Assembly: GCA_013180625.2 (NCBI GenBank)
Contig: SNVD02013588.1
Location: 1 to 64,000 of the forward strand
Reading direction: 5' to 3'
DNA from: Boswellia sacra
Taxonomy: Eukaryota > Streptophyta > Magnoliopsida > Sapindales > Burseraceae
Length of the DNA: 64,000 nt
In this document: piece after piece, positions 45,130-55,866 of the stretch
Position numbering within the stretch: position 1 is the first letter of the stretch
How the letters are laid out: each line of letters opens with the position of its first letter
Notes under the pieces: model-generated
Seen by the model: only the letters and a program-made list of their open reading frames with translations
Databases searched by the model: none
Told to the model about the DNA's origin: nothing
Program-made: the position numbers and the translations under genes

Positions 45130-45207
45130 TAATGGTTTTAACCTTTGTCCATTAACTTTAAAAACATTACCATTCTTTGGGTTCTCAATTTCAACAGCTC
45201 CATGAAA
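45130..45207 (-). pseudogene. Integrase C-terminal tail of Athila-type pol
   Basis: The minus strand reads HGAVEI then ENPKNGNVFKVNGQRLKP, a conserved tail of Athila/Tat integrase. It lies just upstream of ORF-X copy 2 and shows that ORF-X and LOG follow the end of pol. Confidence 0.7.
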
Positions 45208-45322
45208 TTTCAACAGCTCAATTTCAATTTCAACATTACCCTAATGACCCAAACACATTTGAAATTTTCAAAGAACAAACTCAAAAGCATTATCAATAAT
45301 ATCTTTCATTTTCTCCTCTTCA

Positions 45323-45876
45323 ATGGATATCAATATCTTTCTATCCAACCTTCGTAAACATTTCCCTTCACTTCCTTAAAATACTGTGTTCAAAATTTAT
45401 AAGGTACGGATGACTAGACTTTGGATGTTGATGCTCTAAAAAATGCTTGCGGATATCTGGTGGCTTCTCTAAGCTAAGGTAAGATTGTCCGGTGAACCTG
45501 ATATTAATCTCACAATATACATGCCTGGTCTAAGGAAGAGCTATTACGCCAAAAGGCAAAGAGCAAAGAGAATACAAGTCTGTTATAAATGTGCCCAATG
45601 GAATTGTAACCAGAGTTGTCGATCATTAGGTTTTGTGTTCAGGAATAGAGAAGATAAACTTTCGTTCATTAAAATGGTTTGAGTAATGAGTCTCTGGATA
45701 ATATTTTACTAAATATTGAGTCACATTCTTGTGAACTTGTTCACTGTGAATTGCTTAATCTATGGACATAATTTTGTGGTGAATTACAACATTATACTCT
45801 AGGGAATCTGACTAAAAAAGATCATGCTTGCCAGTTTATAAGAAAACTGGATGGGAAGCATATCCCTGACTCATAG
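45323..45876 (+). pseudogene. ORF-X copy 3
   Basis: Homologous to 26675-26121 with several stops (after FPSLP, in the MLML region and after FIKMV). The basic patch (YYAKRQRAKRI) and the finger CYKC-x4-C-x3-C survive. The start ATG aligns with that of the intact copy. Confidence 0.75.
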
Positions 45877-46357
45877 AAGGCGTTTCAGCCGTTACTGGAC
45901 GTAAAACTAGAGGGAGATGTGAGCCACAATCACAACTACTTGTATATTTGAACATGTGTTATTATTGTAAAAATTTATTTTTCTTCATTTATTTGATTTG
46001 ATTATTATTGTTGTCTTTGTGTTGTTGTTGTTTGTTGATTTTTGTTTGTTAATTTCAAGTTTTCTTTTTGATAAACAACATGATTACCGATAACATAAGC
46101 ACACGTGGGAGCAAGTGTAAGGGTTTTGTCATCCCCCGCCGAAAGCATATCTCAATTTTTCAAATCTTGGGCCGGTACATATGCATCGAGCAACCTCACT
46201 GAAATTATATCCTCATGCGTCAAATCTAAGAGCATTGCGTGTGTATCTATCCATTCTCCATATTTTCAAATGTCATTACTATAACATTTTTTGACCTTGA
46301 AAATCATAACATCTAACGTGCATCATTATCTTACACATGGTTAGGGCACATGTAGAA

Positions 46358-46989
46358 TTGAAGAAAACACCAATTTGGTGATTTTGAAATATATGCATAT
46401 TTTGTGGATCTCAATTTGGTAAATATGGAGAGTTTGTAGCAGCAGCTATTGATCTTGGTAAGGTATTAGCTCAGAGGCATATTTATTTGGTTTATGGAGG
46501 AGATAGCCTTGGGTTAATAGTGTGTATGTCAACAGCTACAACCTTAGAAGGGAGCCAAGTTCTCAGCATTATCTCTAAACCATTAGCTGTACGACATATC
46601 ATAGGCAACACAATGAGGGAAGAGTTACAGGTCTCAAGCATGCATAAGCGTATTGCACATTTGCTTTTTAACTTTGATGAATTTATAGCTTAACCGGGTG
46701 GTTATGGTGCATTATAGGAAATATTTCTAATCACCTCTTAGGCATAGCTAAACATCCACCAAAAACCCATTGGTTTGTTAAATGTTACTAATTTTTTTGA
46801 TGGTTTGTTTTCTTTTCTTGATCAAGTTGTAGAACAAAACTTCATCTCACAGTTGGCGAGGCAAATCTTGGTAATAGCTTCAACTGCAGAGGAGTCGATT
46901 GACAAACTACAAGAATTCATTCATTCACTTGATTTAGCAACAGCTCGAATTGGATTGGTTTGCAGAAGGTACTAAAAGGCGTAAACTAG
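46358..46989 (+). pseudogene. LOG-like: LOG-like copy 3, degenerate
   Basis: Full-length homologue with stops after the start and in the catalytic part (A-stop-PGGYGAL-stop-E). It keeps FCGSQFGKYGEF, the PLAVR region without the frameshift seen at 25366, and HQKPIGLLNV. The ATG is changed to TTG (46358). Intronless. This copy shows that the frame broken in the complete element was once open. Confidence 0.8.
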
Positions 46990-47439
46990 ATTTAACGCTC
47001 CACCTGTAATCTTTATCTGCTGGTTTACTTCACTTTTGTTTGCTTTCTTTTTATTATGTTTATTTGAGATTTTTCAAGTTATTTCTTTTGACTTTCACCC
47101 TTGATAATATTTTCTATTCTTGCCTTTTAGAGTGATGGCTTAAAAAGTTTAATTTACCTTGAAACACATTCTGGATCTCTTCAATCTAGAATGGTTGAAG
47201 AAAGAGGCTAACTTTTGAACTTTTGAGACCCATTCTAACTAACTTGTTTTTGTTTACTGACTATTGGATTTTGTTATTTTATGAGTAAGTTTAGTTTTAT
47301 GTAATTTAAAGTTGTTATGTGTTTTTGTCTTTATCTGGTCCGATTAAAAAAAAATTGTGGAAAAGAAATAAAGAATGGCATAATATAGGGTTTATTTAAC
47401 CCTTGAAACGCATTCTAACTAAAAATATTAGTAGTTTGC

Positions 47440-47736
47440 TTATTTACTATTGTTTGAAGTGTCTTGTATTTTGTTTTGTTCATTCATAATAAAGGTATAT
47501 AGATTGGGAACCTTAAGTCTGCGGGCTACTGGTCTTAAGGATTGTTGAAATATATAATCTTGACTTAGGTCTAACAACGCCACGTACCTCTTTTCTTGCA
47601 TTTTATGGGTTGATGATAAGGGAATGATTGAATTGAGAATAACTCTTTGAAAATGATAAATAATGCACAGATCTGTGTGCTTGAAATGTTTATTGGTTTT
47701 TGCTTTGTTTTTTATTCCTTGCACAACATTGAGCAC
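47440..47736 (-). other. Antisense 98-codon ORF, copy of 24184-24480
   Basis: Open over the same length as its relative although the LOG gene beside it is riddled with stops. About four fifths of residues look identical by eye. Function unknown; chance is possible. Confidence 0.25.
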
Positions 47737-47789
47737 TTGACCATTATCACTGAACTATTTGTTTAGTTAGAGAAGGTTTATGCAATTTA

Positions 47790-50782
47790 AGTGTTTCTTA
47801 AGTAAGATTATTGGTAAAGGCACTTTGAATGTCAAAGGCCTACCCAATTTTAGAAATGTTCTTTTAGTGGAAGACTTAAAGGCTAATCTTATTAGTATAA
47901 GTCAAATTTGTGATGAAAAGTATACTGTTAACTTCACACAAAACAAATGCATGGTCTTAGATAATTTTAGTGAATGCATTCTACAAAGTAATAGATCTTT
48001 AGATAATTGTTATCTAGTAGAAATTGCATTTCATGCTAGGATTTTGGATTTAGAATTGTGGCATCAAAAATTAGGACACTTGAATTACAAAGACTTGGTT
48101 AAATTAACTAAGTTAGGTGCTGTAAGAGGAGTTCCTAAACTTGATGATAAAATTGATAAAATTTGTGGACCATGTCAAATGGGAAAACAAATTAGAAGTT
48201 CACACAAATCAAATCCACATCTTAGTACTTCTAAGATACTTGATTTGCTTCACATGGATCTTATGGGTCCCATGCAAATTGAAAGCATTATAGGTAAGAG
48301 ATATATATTTGTTTGTGTGGATGATTTTTCTAGATATACTTGGATTGACTTTATTAAAGAAAAATCTGACACTTTGGTTGCTTTCAGGAACCTTTGTGTC
48401 AAGCTTGAAAATGAGCAAAATAGGAACATTTGAAGGATTATAAGAATAAGAAGTGATCATGGAAAGGAGTTTGAAAACGTTAGCTATGATGATTTTTGCA
48501 AATATCATAGAATTGATCATCAATTTTCAGCTCCTAAAACCCCTGAATAGAATGGCATTGTAGAGAGGAAGAATAGAACCCTTTAAGAGATGGCAAGAGT
48601 AATGCTTAATAGCAAGAAGTTAACCAAGAGGCTATGGGCTGAAGCTATAAGCACTGCTTGCTATATTTCAAAAAGAGTTTTTCTTAGACCTAGTACTAAC
48701 TAGACACCTTATGAAATCTTGAAAGGAAAAAAACCTAATTTGAAATATTTTCATGTTTTTGATTGCATGTGTTACATCTTAAACGATAGAGAACTGTTAT
48801 GAAAATTAGATCCAAGGAGTGATGAAGGAGTCTTTGTGGGATATGCACAAAATAGCAAGGCTTTTCGAGTTTACAATCTGAGAACTGAGGCAGTCATGGA
48901 ATCTGCAAATGTAGTATTTGATAATCATGATGATTATGCAGAATACTCACAAAAAGAAAACATAATCAGCTTCACAGAAGATGTAGAAAAATCTGATCCA
49001 AACAGAAATAAATAGAAAGATGCTATTATGAAAGAAGAAACAGTGGCTGTTACACTCAATGTAACAGTAGCATCTGACAACTCAGATTTAAACCAAAATT
49101 CGATTCAGAATGGTGATGATCAAAAAGATCCACCCATATGGATTCAGAAGGCATATCCAACAAGTTCTGTCATTGGACCACCAGATGACATGAGGAAGAC
49201 TCGGAGCAAGGTAAGAAACCATGTAAGGTTTGCATGTTATGTTTCTTTAGTTGAGTCGAAGAATGTGAAAGAAGCCTTAAAAGAAGAAGTATGGATTCAA
49301 GCTATGCAAGACGAACTTAATCAGTTTAAGAGAAATGAAGTGTGGGAATTAATTCCTAGGCCAAGAAATACAAATGTCATTTGAACTAAATGGATTTTCA
49401 AAAATAAAACTGATGAAAGTGGACAAGTAGTTAGAAATAAAGCTAGGCTAGTTGCACAAGGTTACACTCAAGTTGAAGGCATAGACTTTGATGAAACCTT
49501 TGCACCAGTAGCTAGACTTGAATCAATCATATTATTTCTTGCAATTGCTTGTTTAATTGAGTTTAAGTTGTACTAAATGAATGTTAAAAATGCATTTTTA
49601 AATGGCTATCTCAATGAAGAAGTTTTTGTTGAACAACCTAAACGATTTGAAGATCCTAAACATCCAGATTTTGTGTACAAATTGCACAAAGCTTTGTATG
49701 GTTTGAAACAAGCTCCTAGAGCTTGGTATGAAAGGTTGACTAATTTTTTAATCAACAAAGGTTATAAAAGAGGTAGAAATGATAAAACTTTGTTTATCAA
49801 ACATGCATCAAACTATTTTATTGTTGCTCAAATATATGTTGATGACATTGTTTTCAGATCAACTAACAAAAGCAAAATTAATGAGTTTGTTAAGTTGATG
49901 TAGGAAGAATTTGAGATGAGCATGGTAGGAGAACTAAATTTCTTTCTTGGATTACAGGTTAAGCAAATAAATGATGGGATATTTATATCTCAATCAAAAT
50001 ATGCTAAAAATCTAGTAAAGAAATTTGGGCTTGAAAATGCAAAACCAATGAAAACTCTTATTAGTACTAATCTAAAACTTTCCAAAGACAATGCAGGAAA
50101 AAAAGTTGATGCAAGCTTATACAGAAGCATTATTGGTAGTCTACTTTACCTCATAGCAAGCAGACCAGATTTGAGCTTTAGTGTAGGACTTTGTGCAAGA
50201 TTTCAAGCAAATCCCAAAGAATCTCATCTTGCAGCAGCAAAGAGAATCATCAGGTATGTTCATAGAATATATGATTATAGAATTTGGTTTTCTAAAGAAA
50301 CAAATGATTGTCTTGCAGGGTTCAATGATGCAGATTGGGCAGGGAATGCTGATGACAGAAAAAGCACTTCAGGAGGTTGTTTTTATCTTGGTACTAACTT
50401 GGTTTCATGGCACAGTAAGAAGCAGAATTCAATTTCTTTATCTACAACTGAAGCCGAATACATAGCAGTTGGGAGTTGTTGTACACAACTGTTGTGGATG
50501 AAGCAAATGTTGAGAGATTATGGTATTGAACAGAAGCCCATTACTGTGTTTTGTGATAATACTAGTGCTATAAATATTTTCAAAAATCTAGTTCAACATT
50601 CTAGGACAAAACACATTGATATTAGATATCACTTTATAAGGGAACTAGTGGAATCTAAAGTGATACACATTGAGCACATCTCCATAGATAAATAATTGGC
50701 TGACTTGTTCACTAAGGCATTGGACACAACAAGATTTGAAAATCTAAGAAAAGCCTTAGGTATTTGTCAATTATATGATTGA
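47790..50782 (+). pseudogene. pol: Copia pol (integrase-RT-RNase H), degenerate
   Basis: The domains are in order. Pre-integrase: LWHQKLGHLNYKDLVKL and CGPCQMGKQIRSSH. Integrase: DLLHMDLMGPMQIES, FVCVDDFSRYTWIDF, then RSDHGKEFEN and IVERKNRTL with a stop before [91 protein letters not shown], and the catalytic [12 protein letters not shown]. RNase H: GFNDADWAGNADDRKSTSGG, LSTTEAEYIA, FCDNTSAI. It ends LADLFTKALDTTRFENLRKALGICQLYD. About ten stops interrupt it, at 48432, 48548, 48584, 48702, 49382, 49574 and others. The motif set fits the SIRE/Maximus lineage. This enzyme set copies and integrates the element; this copy is dead. Confidence 0.9.
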
Positions 50783-51620
50783 ACACGGTATTCTGTTATG
50801 TTATTCATATCTGTAGTATCATAATTTTCATTCTAAATTAGCATGTTTTTGAGTTGAGATACAAACTGTGTGAATAATTAAATACTGGTTAATAATGAAA
50901 ATACAGAGAGGGCTGCCAGTATATGATGTGTGAAAGCCATCCATTGAGAGTAACTTCATTGTATCTAGGAAATATGGTGAGGTTATCCACTCAAATGGAA
51001 AAGGGCTACCTCTATACATGTGTGAAAGCTACTGTATTATTTAGCAAATTTATATTGAGACCAACTTTTGTGTGTGTAAGAAGCATACTCAAGTTGTTTA
51101 TTCAGTATATTCAAAATAAAGCTTAAATGAGTGAATCTCTCAAAACCAAAAATTATGCTCTTTAGAATGAGAAATATGATAATTCAGATATTCCTGTTAT
51201 GATATGAATAACTGTGTTCTGTTACGTTTTTCATAACAATATCCTACGTGCTTATTATCAAAAGTTAAGTCACTTGTTTGTCCATATGTCAAATTTTTGT
51301 CATGTCAGTATTATTGAATTAAGAGGGAGATGTACCAATGGCGGGAATCCTTTTTCTATTAGTATTCCATTTTTGAATTTAATTCAAATTTGATTTCAAG
51401 TGTTTTGAAGGGAGTTATTAAACAATTTTTTGGAAAGGAAAGACATTAATTAATTTCTGTTGAAAATAAAAAAAATTTCTCAAAAAATCGGCCTAGTGTA
51501 TATAACAAATAGTTTGTGGGTTCTTTCCTGTTCACATAATCCCTCTTCCACAGTTGCTTCCTTGTCCCGCATCTCTCTGTCTCTATTCTAAAAAATTTCT
51601 GCAGTTTAGAAACCTTAGCC
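50783..51620 (+). other. Spacer between pol and env-like ORF
   Basis: No coding region. Contains the GGCGGGAATCC motif before the env-like ORF, shared with element 1. Confidence 0.5.
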
Positions 51621-53589
51621 ATGGCATCTTCGAACTCAACAACCAGTGATTCTTCTTCAAGCGGCTCTAGTCATGACAATGATAACAGTAGCCAGTCACC
51701 TCCAACACAACACAAACAAGACCAGACAGCAGTTGATCCTGCCAGGAGCGCAGACGAGCAAGTGCCAGTAAAGAGAATCAAAGAAAAGATCAAGCCAAAA
51801 TACAACAAATTTCTCACTGCTGCAATCAAACAGAAGTTTGACAAGTTCACTTCACAGAGGAAGCTTCAGCTAGAGCGACCTGTGAAACTCTCAGACTTTG
51901 ACTCCTATGGTGTCAGCGAGATGATAGAGTCCAATTACTGGACTCGAACGGTATCAAATTTTCTTCCTCCTGTTAAAACCTTGATTCAGGAATTCTATGC
52001 TAACATTTCAAGCACATAGATGATCCTAGGAGCATGCATTATCATAGAGTCTATTGTCGGAGAAAGTTTGTGAAATTTTCTCCCAATGTCATAAATTCTT
52101 TTATGGACATTCCAATAGGAAGCATGCATTCTCTTGATGAAGATTTTGGCATGGCTGACATTATCAAGGAAGTTACTGGTCGAACGGATATCAAATGGAA
52201 ACCCAGAGATGGTCTTGACTAGAAATATCTGAAGAAAAAATACCGTGTGCTACACAAAATCGCTCAGTTTGATTGGTTCCCTTCTTCCCACCAAAATCAG
52301 GTTTGGGAACATAGATTGAAACTCATCTTTTGTCTAGGAACTAATAGGCTAGTAAATTTTGGACTTTTAGCTTACAGAACAATTGTTCAAATTGGTTCTT
52401 ATCAATCGAACTACTATCTGCTTGTGTTCCCCTGTCTGATACAAGGCATCCTGGCTCAGAACAATGTCCCTGTCAGTTCTACTGAACAAACAAAAGTTCT
52501 GTCTAAATCAATCACCAAGGGTTTCCTTCAGAGATTACATGATCAAACTGATCTCCCTGCACCTCAACCTAAACCCACTAGAGTCAGGAAGAATCAAATG
52601 AAATCTGTTGACGAAAAACTTGACTTAATCAATACTGCTTTGACAGAAATCTTGCAGGATTTAAAGGATATTAAACACAAGCAATATGTGTTGGAAAGTT
52701 AGTTTCTTGGACAGTCTCAATCCACAGCACCTCACACAATGGCATCTGAACCTGAACCTGTACCTGTGGTACCAAAATCACCAACTGCTGATATTCCTGA
52801 AACCACTGCACCACTATCTGAGCACACAGCTCTGAGTCTATGAAGTCTAACTACACAGCCTACTGTTAAGAAAGACAAAGCAGTAGCACAGAAGCCAACT
52901 GAAAAATCCACCAAGTTCTCTGTCAAGGGAAGTATCCCAAAGGGAAAGAAGAAACTGAAACGGTGAAAAAGTCATCTGGTCAGAAGCAGTAGAAATCAGC
53001 AAAATCTGCTCCTACTTTGCATGATGAGTCTGAATCAGATGAACCAACAAAAATAGATACCGAAATAAAACAGCCTTCACCATCTACTGAAACAGAATCC
53101 CTGGACATTCCTACACCTACAGCAGCTGCAGACATCCCTCTTCCACCATCAACCTCTGTGCCAGCACCTGAGTTACCAATTAAGTCTTCCCAACTGTCTG
53201 CTCCTGAAATAAGTGCTGAACGAATTGAAAGAGATATACACAGAGTAGTTGCTGAAGTTACAGCTACTTCATTAAAGACAACTGAAGTTCCTTTTAGCAC
53301 CAGCTCCTTCTGCTCAAACAACACCAGTTGCAGCTCCAACCACAATAGCTCCATTTGATCAGCCTGTTAGCCCTAAGGCTACATGATAATTTTGATGATA
53401 ACAATACACATTGATTAATTGAGATTTACTAACATGTTTATTTATGTGCAAGAGTAAGATCATTGAAATAATTTTAAAATCAAGAAGAGGCTTATTAAAA
53501 TGAAGTGTTGAAGCTAAGGAGAAGACTACATGTTAAAGGCACCAAAGTTTAAGAACAAGGATTGACTCAAGGAATGTGACACATGAGCA

Positions 53590-54320
53590 ATGTTCAATCA
53601 ATTGGTCATATATATCTCTACAAATAGCCAAATGACGTGATTCTTGAGCCTTTGGAAAGCTTACTCAATTTATAACATTTCATATGTTTTAATGAAATTC
53701 AAATTTCAAGTGCAATATTGTCCAAATCATCATGCAAGTTGAAAGACAAATGGAAGCAGCTGACATGAGCACCGAATACTCCTTTGGACATATCTTGAGC
53801 TAGAAAAATCAAAATGACTTGATTCTTACGGCATTGGAAAGATGACTTAATGAAGAACATTTCATATGTTTTGAAAAATTCAAATTTCAAACAGAAGGCC
53901 GGCATAATTGACATGCAATTCGGTGGACTGACACAGAGAAGAAAAATCAACTCACATGAGCATCGAATGGTGTTTTGGCCATATCTTAAGATAGAGATAT
54001 CCAAATTCTTTTAATCTTAATGTTTTGGAAAGCTTATTAAAATATGAAGATCTTTTATGTTTTGAAGAAATTCAAATTTCAAACGGAAGGCTGACAGAAT
54101 TATCATTCAAGTCGGTGGACTGACACATGGAGGAAAAATCAAGTCACATGAGCACCGAATTGTTTTTTGGCCATATCTTGAGCTACAGATATCCAAATGA
54201 CTTGATTCTTGATGCGTTGGAAAGCTTATTCAAATTTTCAGATCTTTTATGTTTTGCATATTTTCAAATTTCAAACGGAACATTGACAAAAATGGAAGAC
54301 AAAATTACGGTTTTTTATGG
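53590..54320 (+). repeat. Tandem array of about 180-190 bp units in LTR U3
   Basis: Four diverged units share CATATCTTGAGCTA, AAATGACTTGATTCTT, TTGGAAAG and TTCAAATTTCAAACGGAA. They lie upstream of the TATA box, as enhancer repeats do. Confidence 0.65.
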
Positions 54321-54373
54321 TGGGCAGAAAATTTGGAGTTGGTGTCTTCACTTGATTAAGTTCATCTCATTTG

Positions 54374-54383
54374 CCTATAAAAG
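54374..54383 (+). promoter_or_regulatory. TATA box of the nested solo LTR
   Basis: GCCTATAAAAGGAGCC lies between the U3 array and the 65-bp array. Confidence 0.6.
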
Positions 54384-54585
54384 GAGCCATTCTCCCATGC
54401 ATTCAAGTAGTGCAAGAGAAGCATTTTATCAAGCAAAAAGCAAGAGAAATATCAAGTCTAGAGAGCTTTTCTATTATTTATCTACTCTTTGAAGAGAGTT
54501 ATACTTTTGTTGTAAAAATTATCTTTGTTCTTGTATTGTGGTGAGAGTGAGATATTATTGTAAAGGATAATAGTTATCCTTGAGA

Positions 54586-54843
54586 GAACTCTTGTTGTGT
54601 GTTATCAAGAGTTGAAGAAAGTTGCCTTGGTGAGGTTGTTCATCAAGAAGAACTCTTGGTGTGGTGTTATCAAGAGTTGAAGAAAGTTACCTTGGTGAGG
54701 TTGTTCATCAAGAAGAACTCTTGGTGTGGTGTTATCAAGAGTTGAAGGAAGTTGCCTTGGTGAGGTTGTTCATCAAGAAGAACTCTTGGTGTGGTGTTAT
54801 CAAGAGTTGGAAGCAAAAGTCTTGGTGAGGTTGTTCATCAAGC
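54586..54843 (+). repeat. Tandem array of four 65-bp units
   Basis: The unit AAGAACTCTTGGTGTGGTGT followed by TATCAAGAGTTGAAGAAAGT and CTTGGTGAGGTTGTTCATC is repeated nearly exactly; the last unit differs after GAGTTGG. It lies downstream of the TATA box, in the transcribed leader. Confidence 0.9.
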
Positions 54844-55280
54844 AAGTTGTAAAGATTTCTACAACTTAGTGGAAAGCTTAGCTCGTGGAGCTAGAGCCCG
54901 TGGACGTAGGCAAGGTTTGCCGAACCACGTACATCGAGTTTGCACTCTCTCTATCTCTATACTCTTTGCATTTACTTGCACTTGTGATTGTTCATTATTA
55001 TTATTCTCTTGATTACATATTTGATAACTTCTAATTTCATCTTCTTCACCTTTGTTCTTAAAGAAAGATTTAAATAATTTTGATCTTTCAAGAAAAGTTT
55101 TCTAAATCTGTTTTTATAAATAAAAACCCAATTCACCCCCCCTCTTGAGTTGCCATACCTGGGTCAACACAGCCAACCTCCACTCCTAAGCGCAGGGTTA
55201 AACATTTGGCTCACAAATCTATCAAACGCCCTAGCAGCTCTCCATCACCACCTGTTAGGAAGTCTCCCCGACTTGGTTAG

Positions 55281-55852
55281 ATGTTGGCTCCTTGTGCTGA
55301 AATCAAGGGGGAGAAGACATTAAGGGGGAGAAGATCACTGTTATGGGGTAGGGAGATGTTTTCAGACTTTGATTTGGCTGGCTCTGCATTCTATTTAGTT
55401 GCTGCTGAACTATTTTTAATACTGCACTGTTATTTTCTTTCTTTCTTTTGTTCTGAAGTTCTGAACTATTTTTTTTGTTTGGTTTATTCTCTCTGCTTAC
55501 TAATTTTGTTTTTATGCTACTTGTTTCTCGCAAGGAATAGGTAAACAGTGAGGGGGAGAATGACTTTGTTATATGCACTTAAATGACTTGCTGCATTATC
55601 TGCATCAGTACAGTGAATGCATGTTGTAAATGATCATATTGTGTAGATGTGATTAACATGCATTTTTCCTATAACAGTCTTTTAATCATATATCTTACGA
55701 TAGTGTGCTGATATGTAATTCACAACAGCTTGCTGATTTTTTAATTTGCTTGGGTTATGTGTCTGTCTTACTATTTATGTTAATTTTCAGTGATAACTAG
55801 TTTGTCAAGTGGTGTTCTTAGAAATATTTAAGTGCTTTCATCACAAGTTGCC
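55281..55852 (+). other. 3' non-coding region of copia element 2
   Basis: Several AAGGGGGAGA purine runs (55306, 55322, 55550) resemble extra polypurine tracts, which is usual for SIRE-type elements. No gene. Confidence 0.5.
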
Positions 55853-55866
55853 AAAAAGGGGGAGAT
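55853..55866 (+). other. Polypurine tract of copia element 2
   Basis: AAAAAGGGGGAGAT directly precedes the LTR start TGTTAGTG. Confidence 0.75.

Larger units (their letters stand above)
40585..45207 (-). mobile_element. Second Athila-type fragment with cargo (family 2)
   Basis: In minus orientation it reads integrase tail (45207-45130), ORF-X copy 2, LOG copy 2, the 3' region with the ATTGTCCTCAATG block, polypurine tract and 3' LTR. Gag, most of pol and the 5' LTR are missing. Its LTR and coding copies are clearly more diverged from the complete element than copy 3 is, so it represents a different family with the same cargo. The left flank before the LTR is AAAAC. Confidence 0.7.
45208..47800 (+). 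mobile_element. Third Athila-type fragment with cargo (same family as the complete element)
   Basis: A plus-strand fragment, joined head to head with fragment 2. From about 45285 it matches the complete element: the leader GAACAAACTCAA and TTCTCCTCTTCAATGGAT, ORF-X, spacer with a G-box unit, LOG, and the 3' region up to GAGAAGGTTTATGCAATTTAA. It then stops at 47790-47800, where copia element 2 begins. No LTR remains. Confidence 0.75.
53384..55169 (+). repeat. Solo LTR nested in the env-like ORF (about 1.8 kb)
   Basis: The unit begins TGATAATTTTGATGATAACA and ends CACCCCCCCTCTTGAGTTGC...GGTCAACA. Both ends resemble SIRE-type copia LTR ends. It splits the env-like reading frame (SPKAT before, TPKRRVKH after). 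Left flank CTACA and the right sequence CAACA are similar, but a clean target duplication was not found. A TATA box (CTATAAAAGG) is at 54374. Two tandem arrays lie inside. The short ORFs in it are not genes. Confidence 0.7.
51621..55280 (+). pseudogene. Env-like / putative plant transposon protein of copia element 2, split by a solo LTR
   Basis: The ATG at 51621 begins a Ser/Thr-rich N-terminus (MASSNSTTSDSSSSGSS). Next come KIKPKYNKFL, ERPVKLSDFDSYGVSEMIES, LIQEFYANIS, then after a stop FSPNVINSFMDIPIG, FGLLAYRTIVQIGSY and LIQGILAQNNVP. A coiled-coil-like LDLINTALTEILQDLKDIKH and a long Pro/Thr/Ser-rich tail with clusters of Lys follow. The tail is interrupted at 53383 by a solo LTR and resumes at 55170 with TPKRRVKH...SPPVRKSPRLG. 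Stops occur at 52017, 52220, 52700, 52841 and 52964. The gene corresponds to 15810-17321. A signal or fusion peptide is not evident, so the name env-like reflects position only. Confidence 0.7.

Noticed and set aside
54586..54843. CRISPR-like array
   Set aside because: The 65-bp units are contiguous without unique spacers, and lie in a plant LTR.
55281..55544. 87-residue hydrophobic ORF after the env-like gene
   Set aside because: T-rich non-coding 3' region of the copia element with repeated polypurine tracts; no conserved counterpart in element 1.
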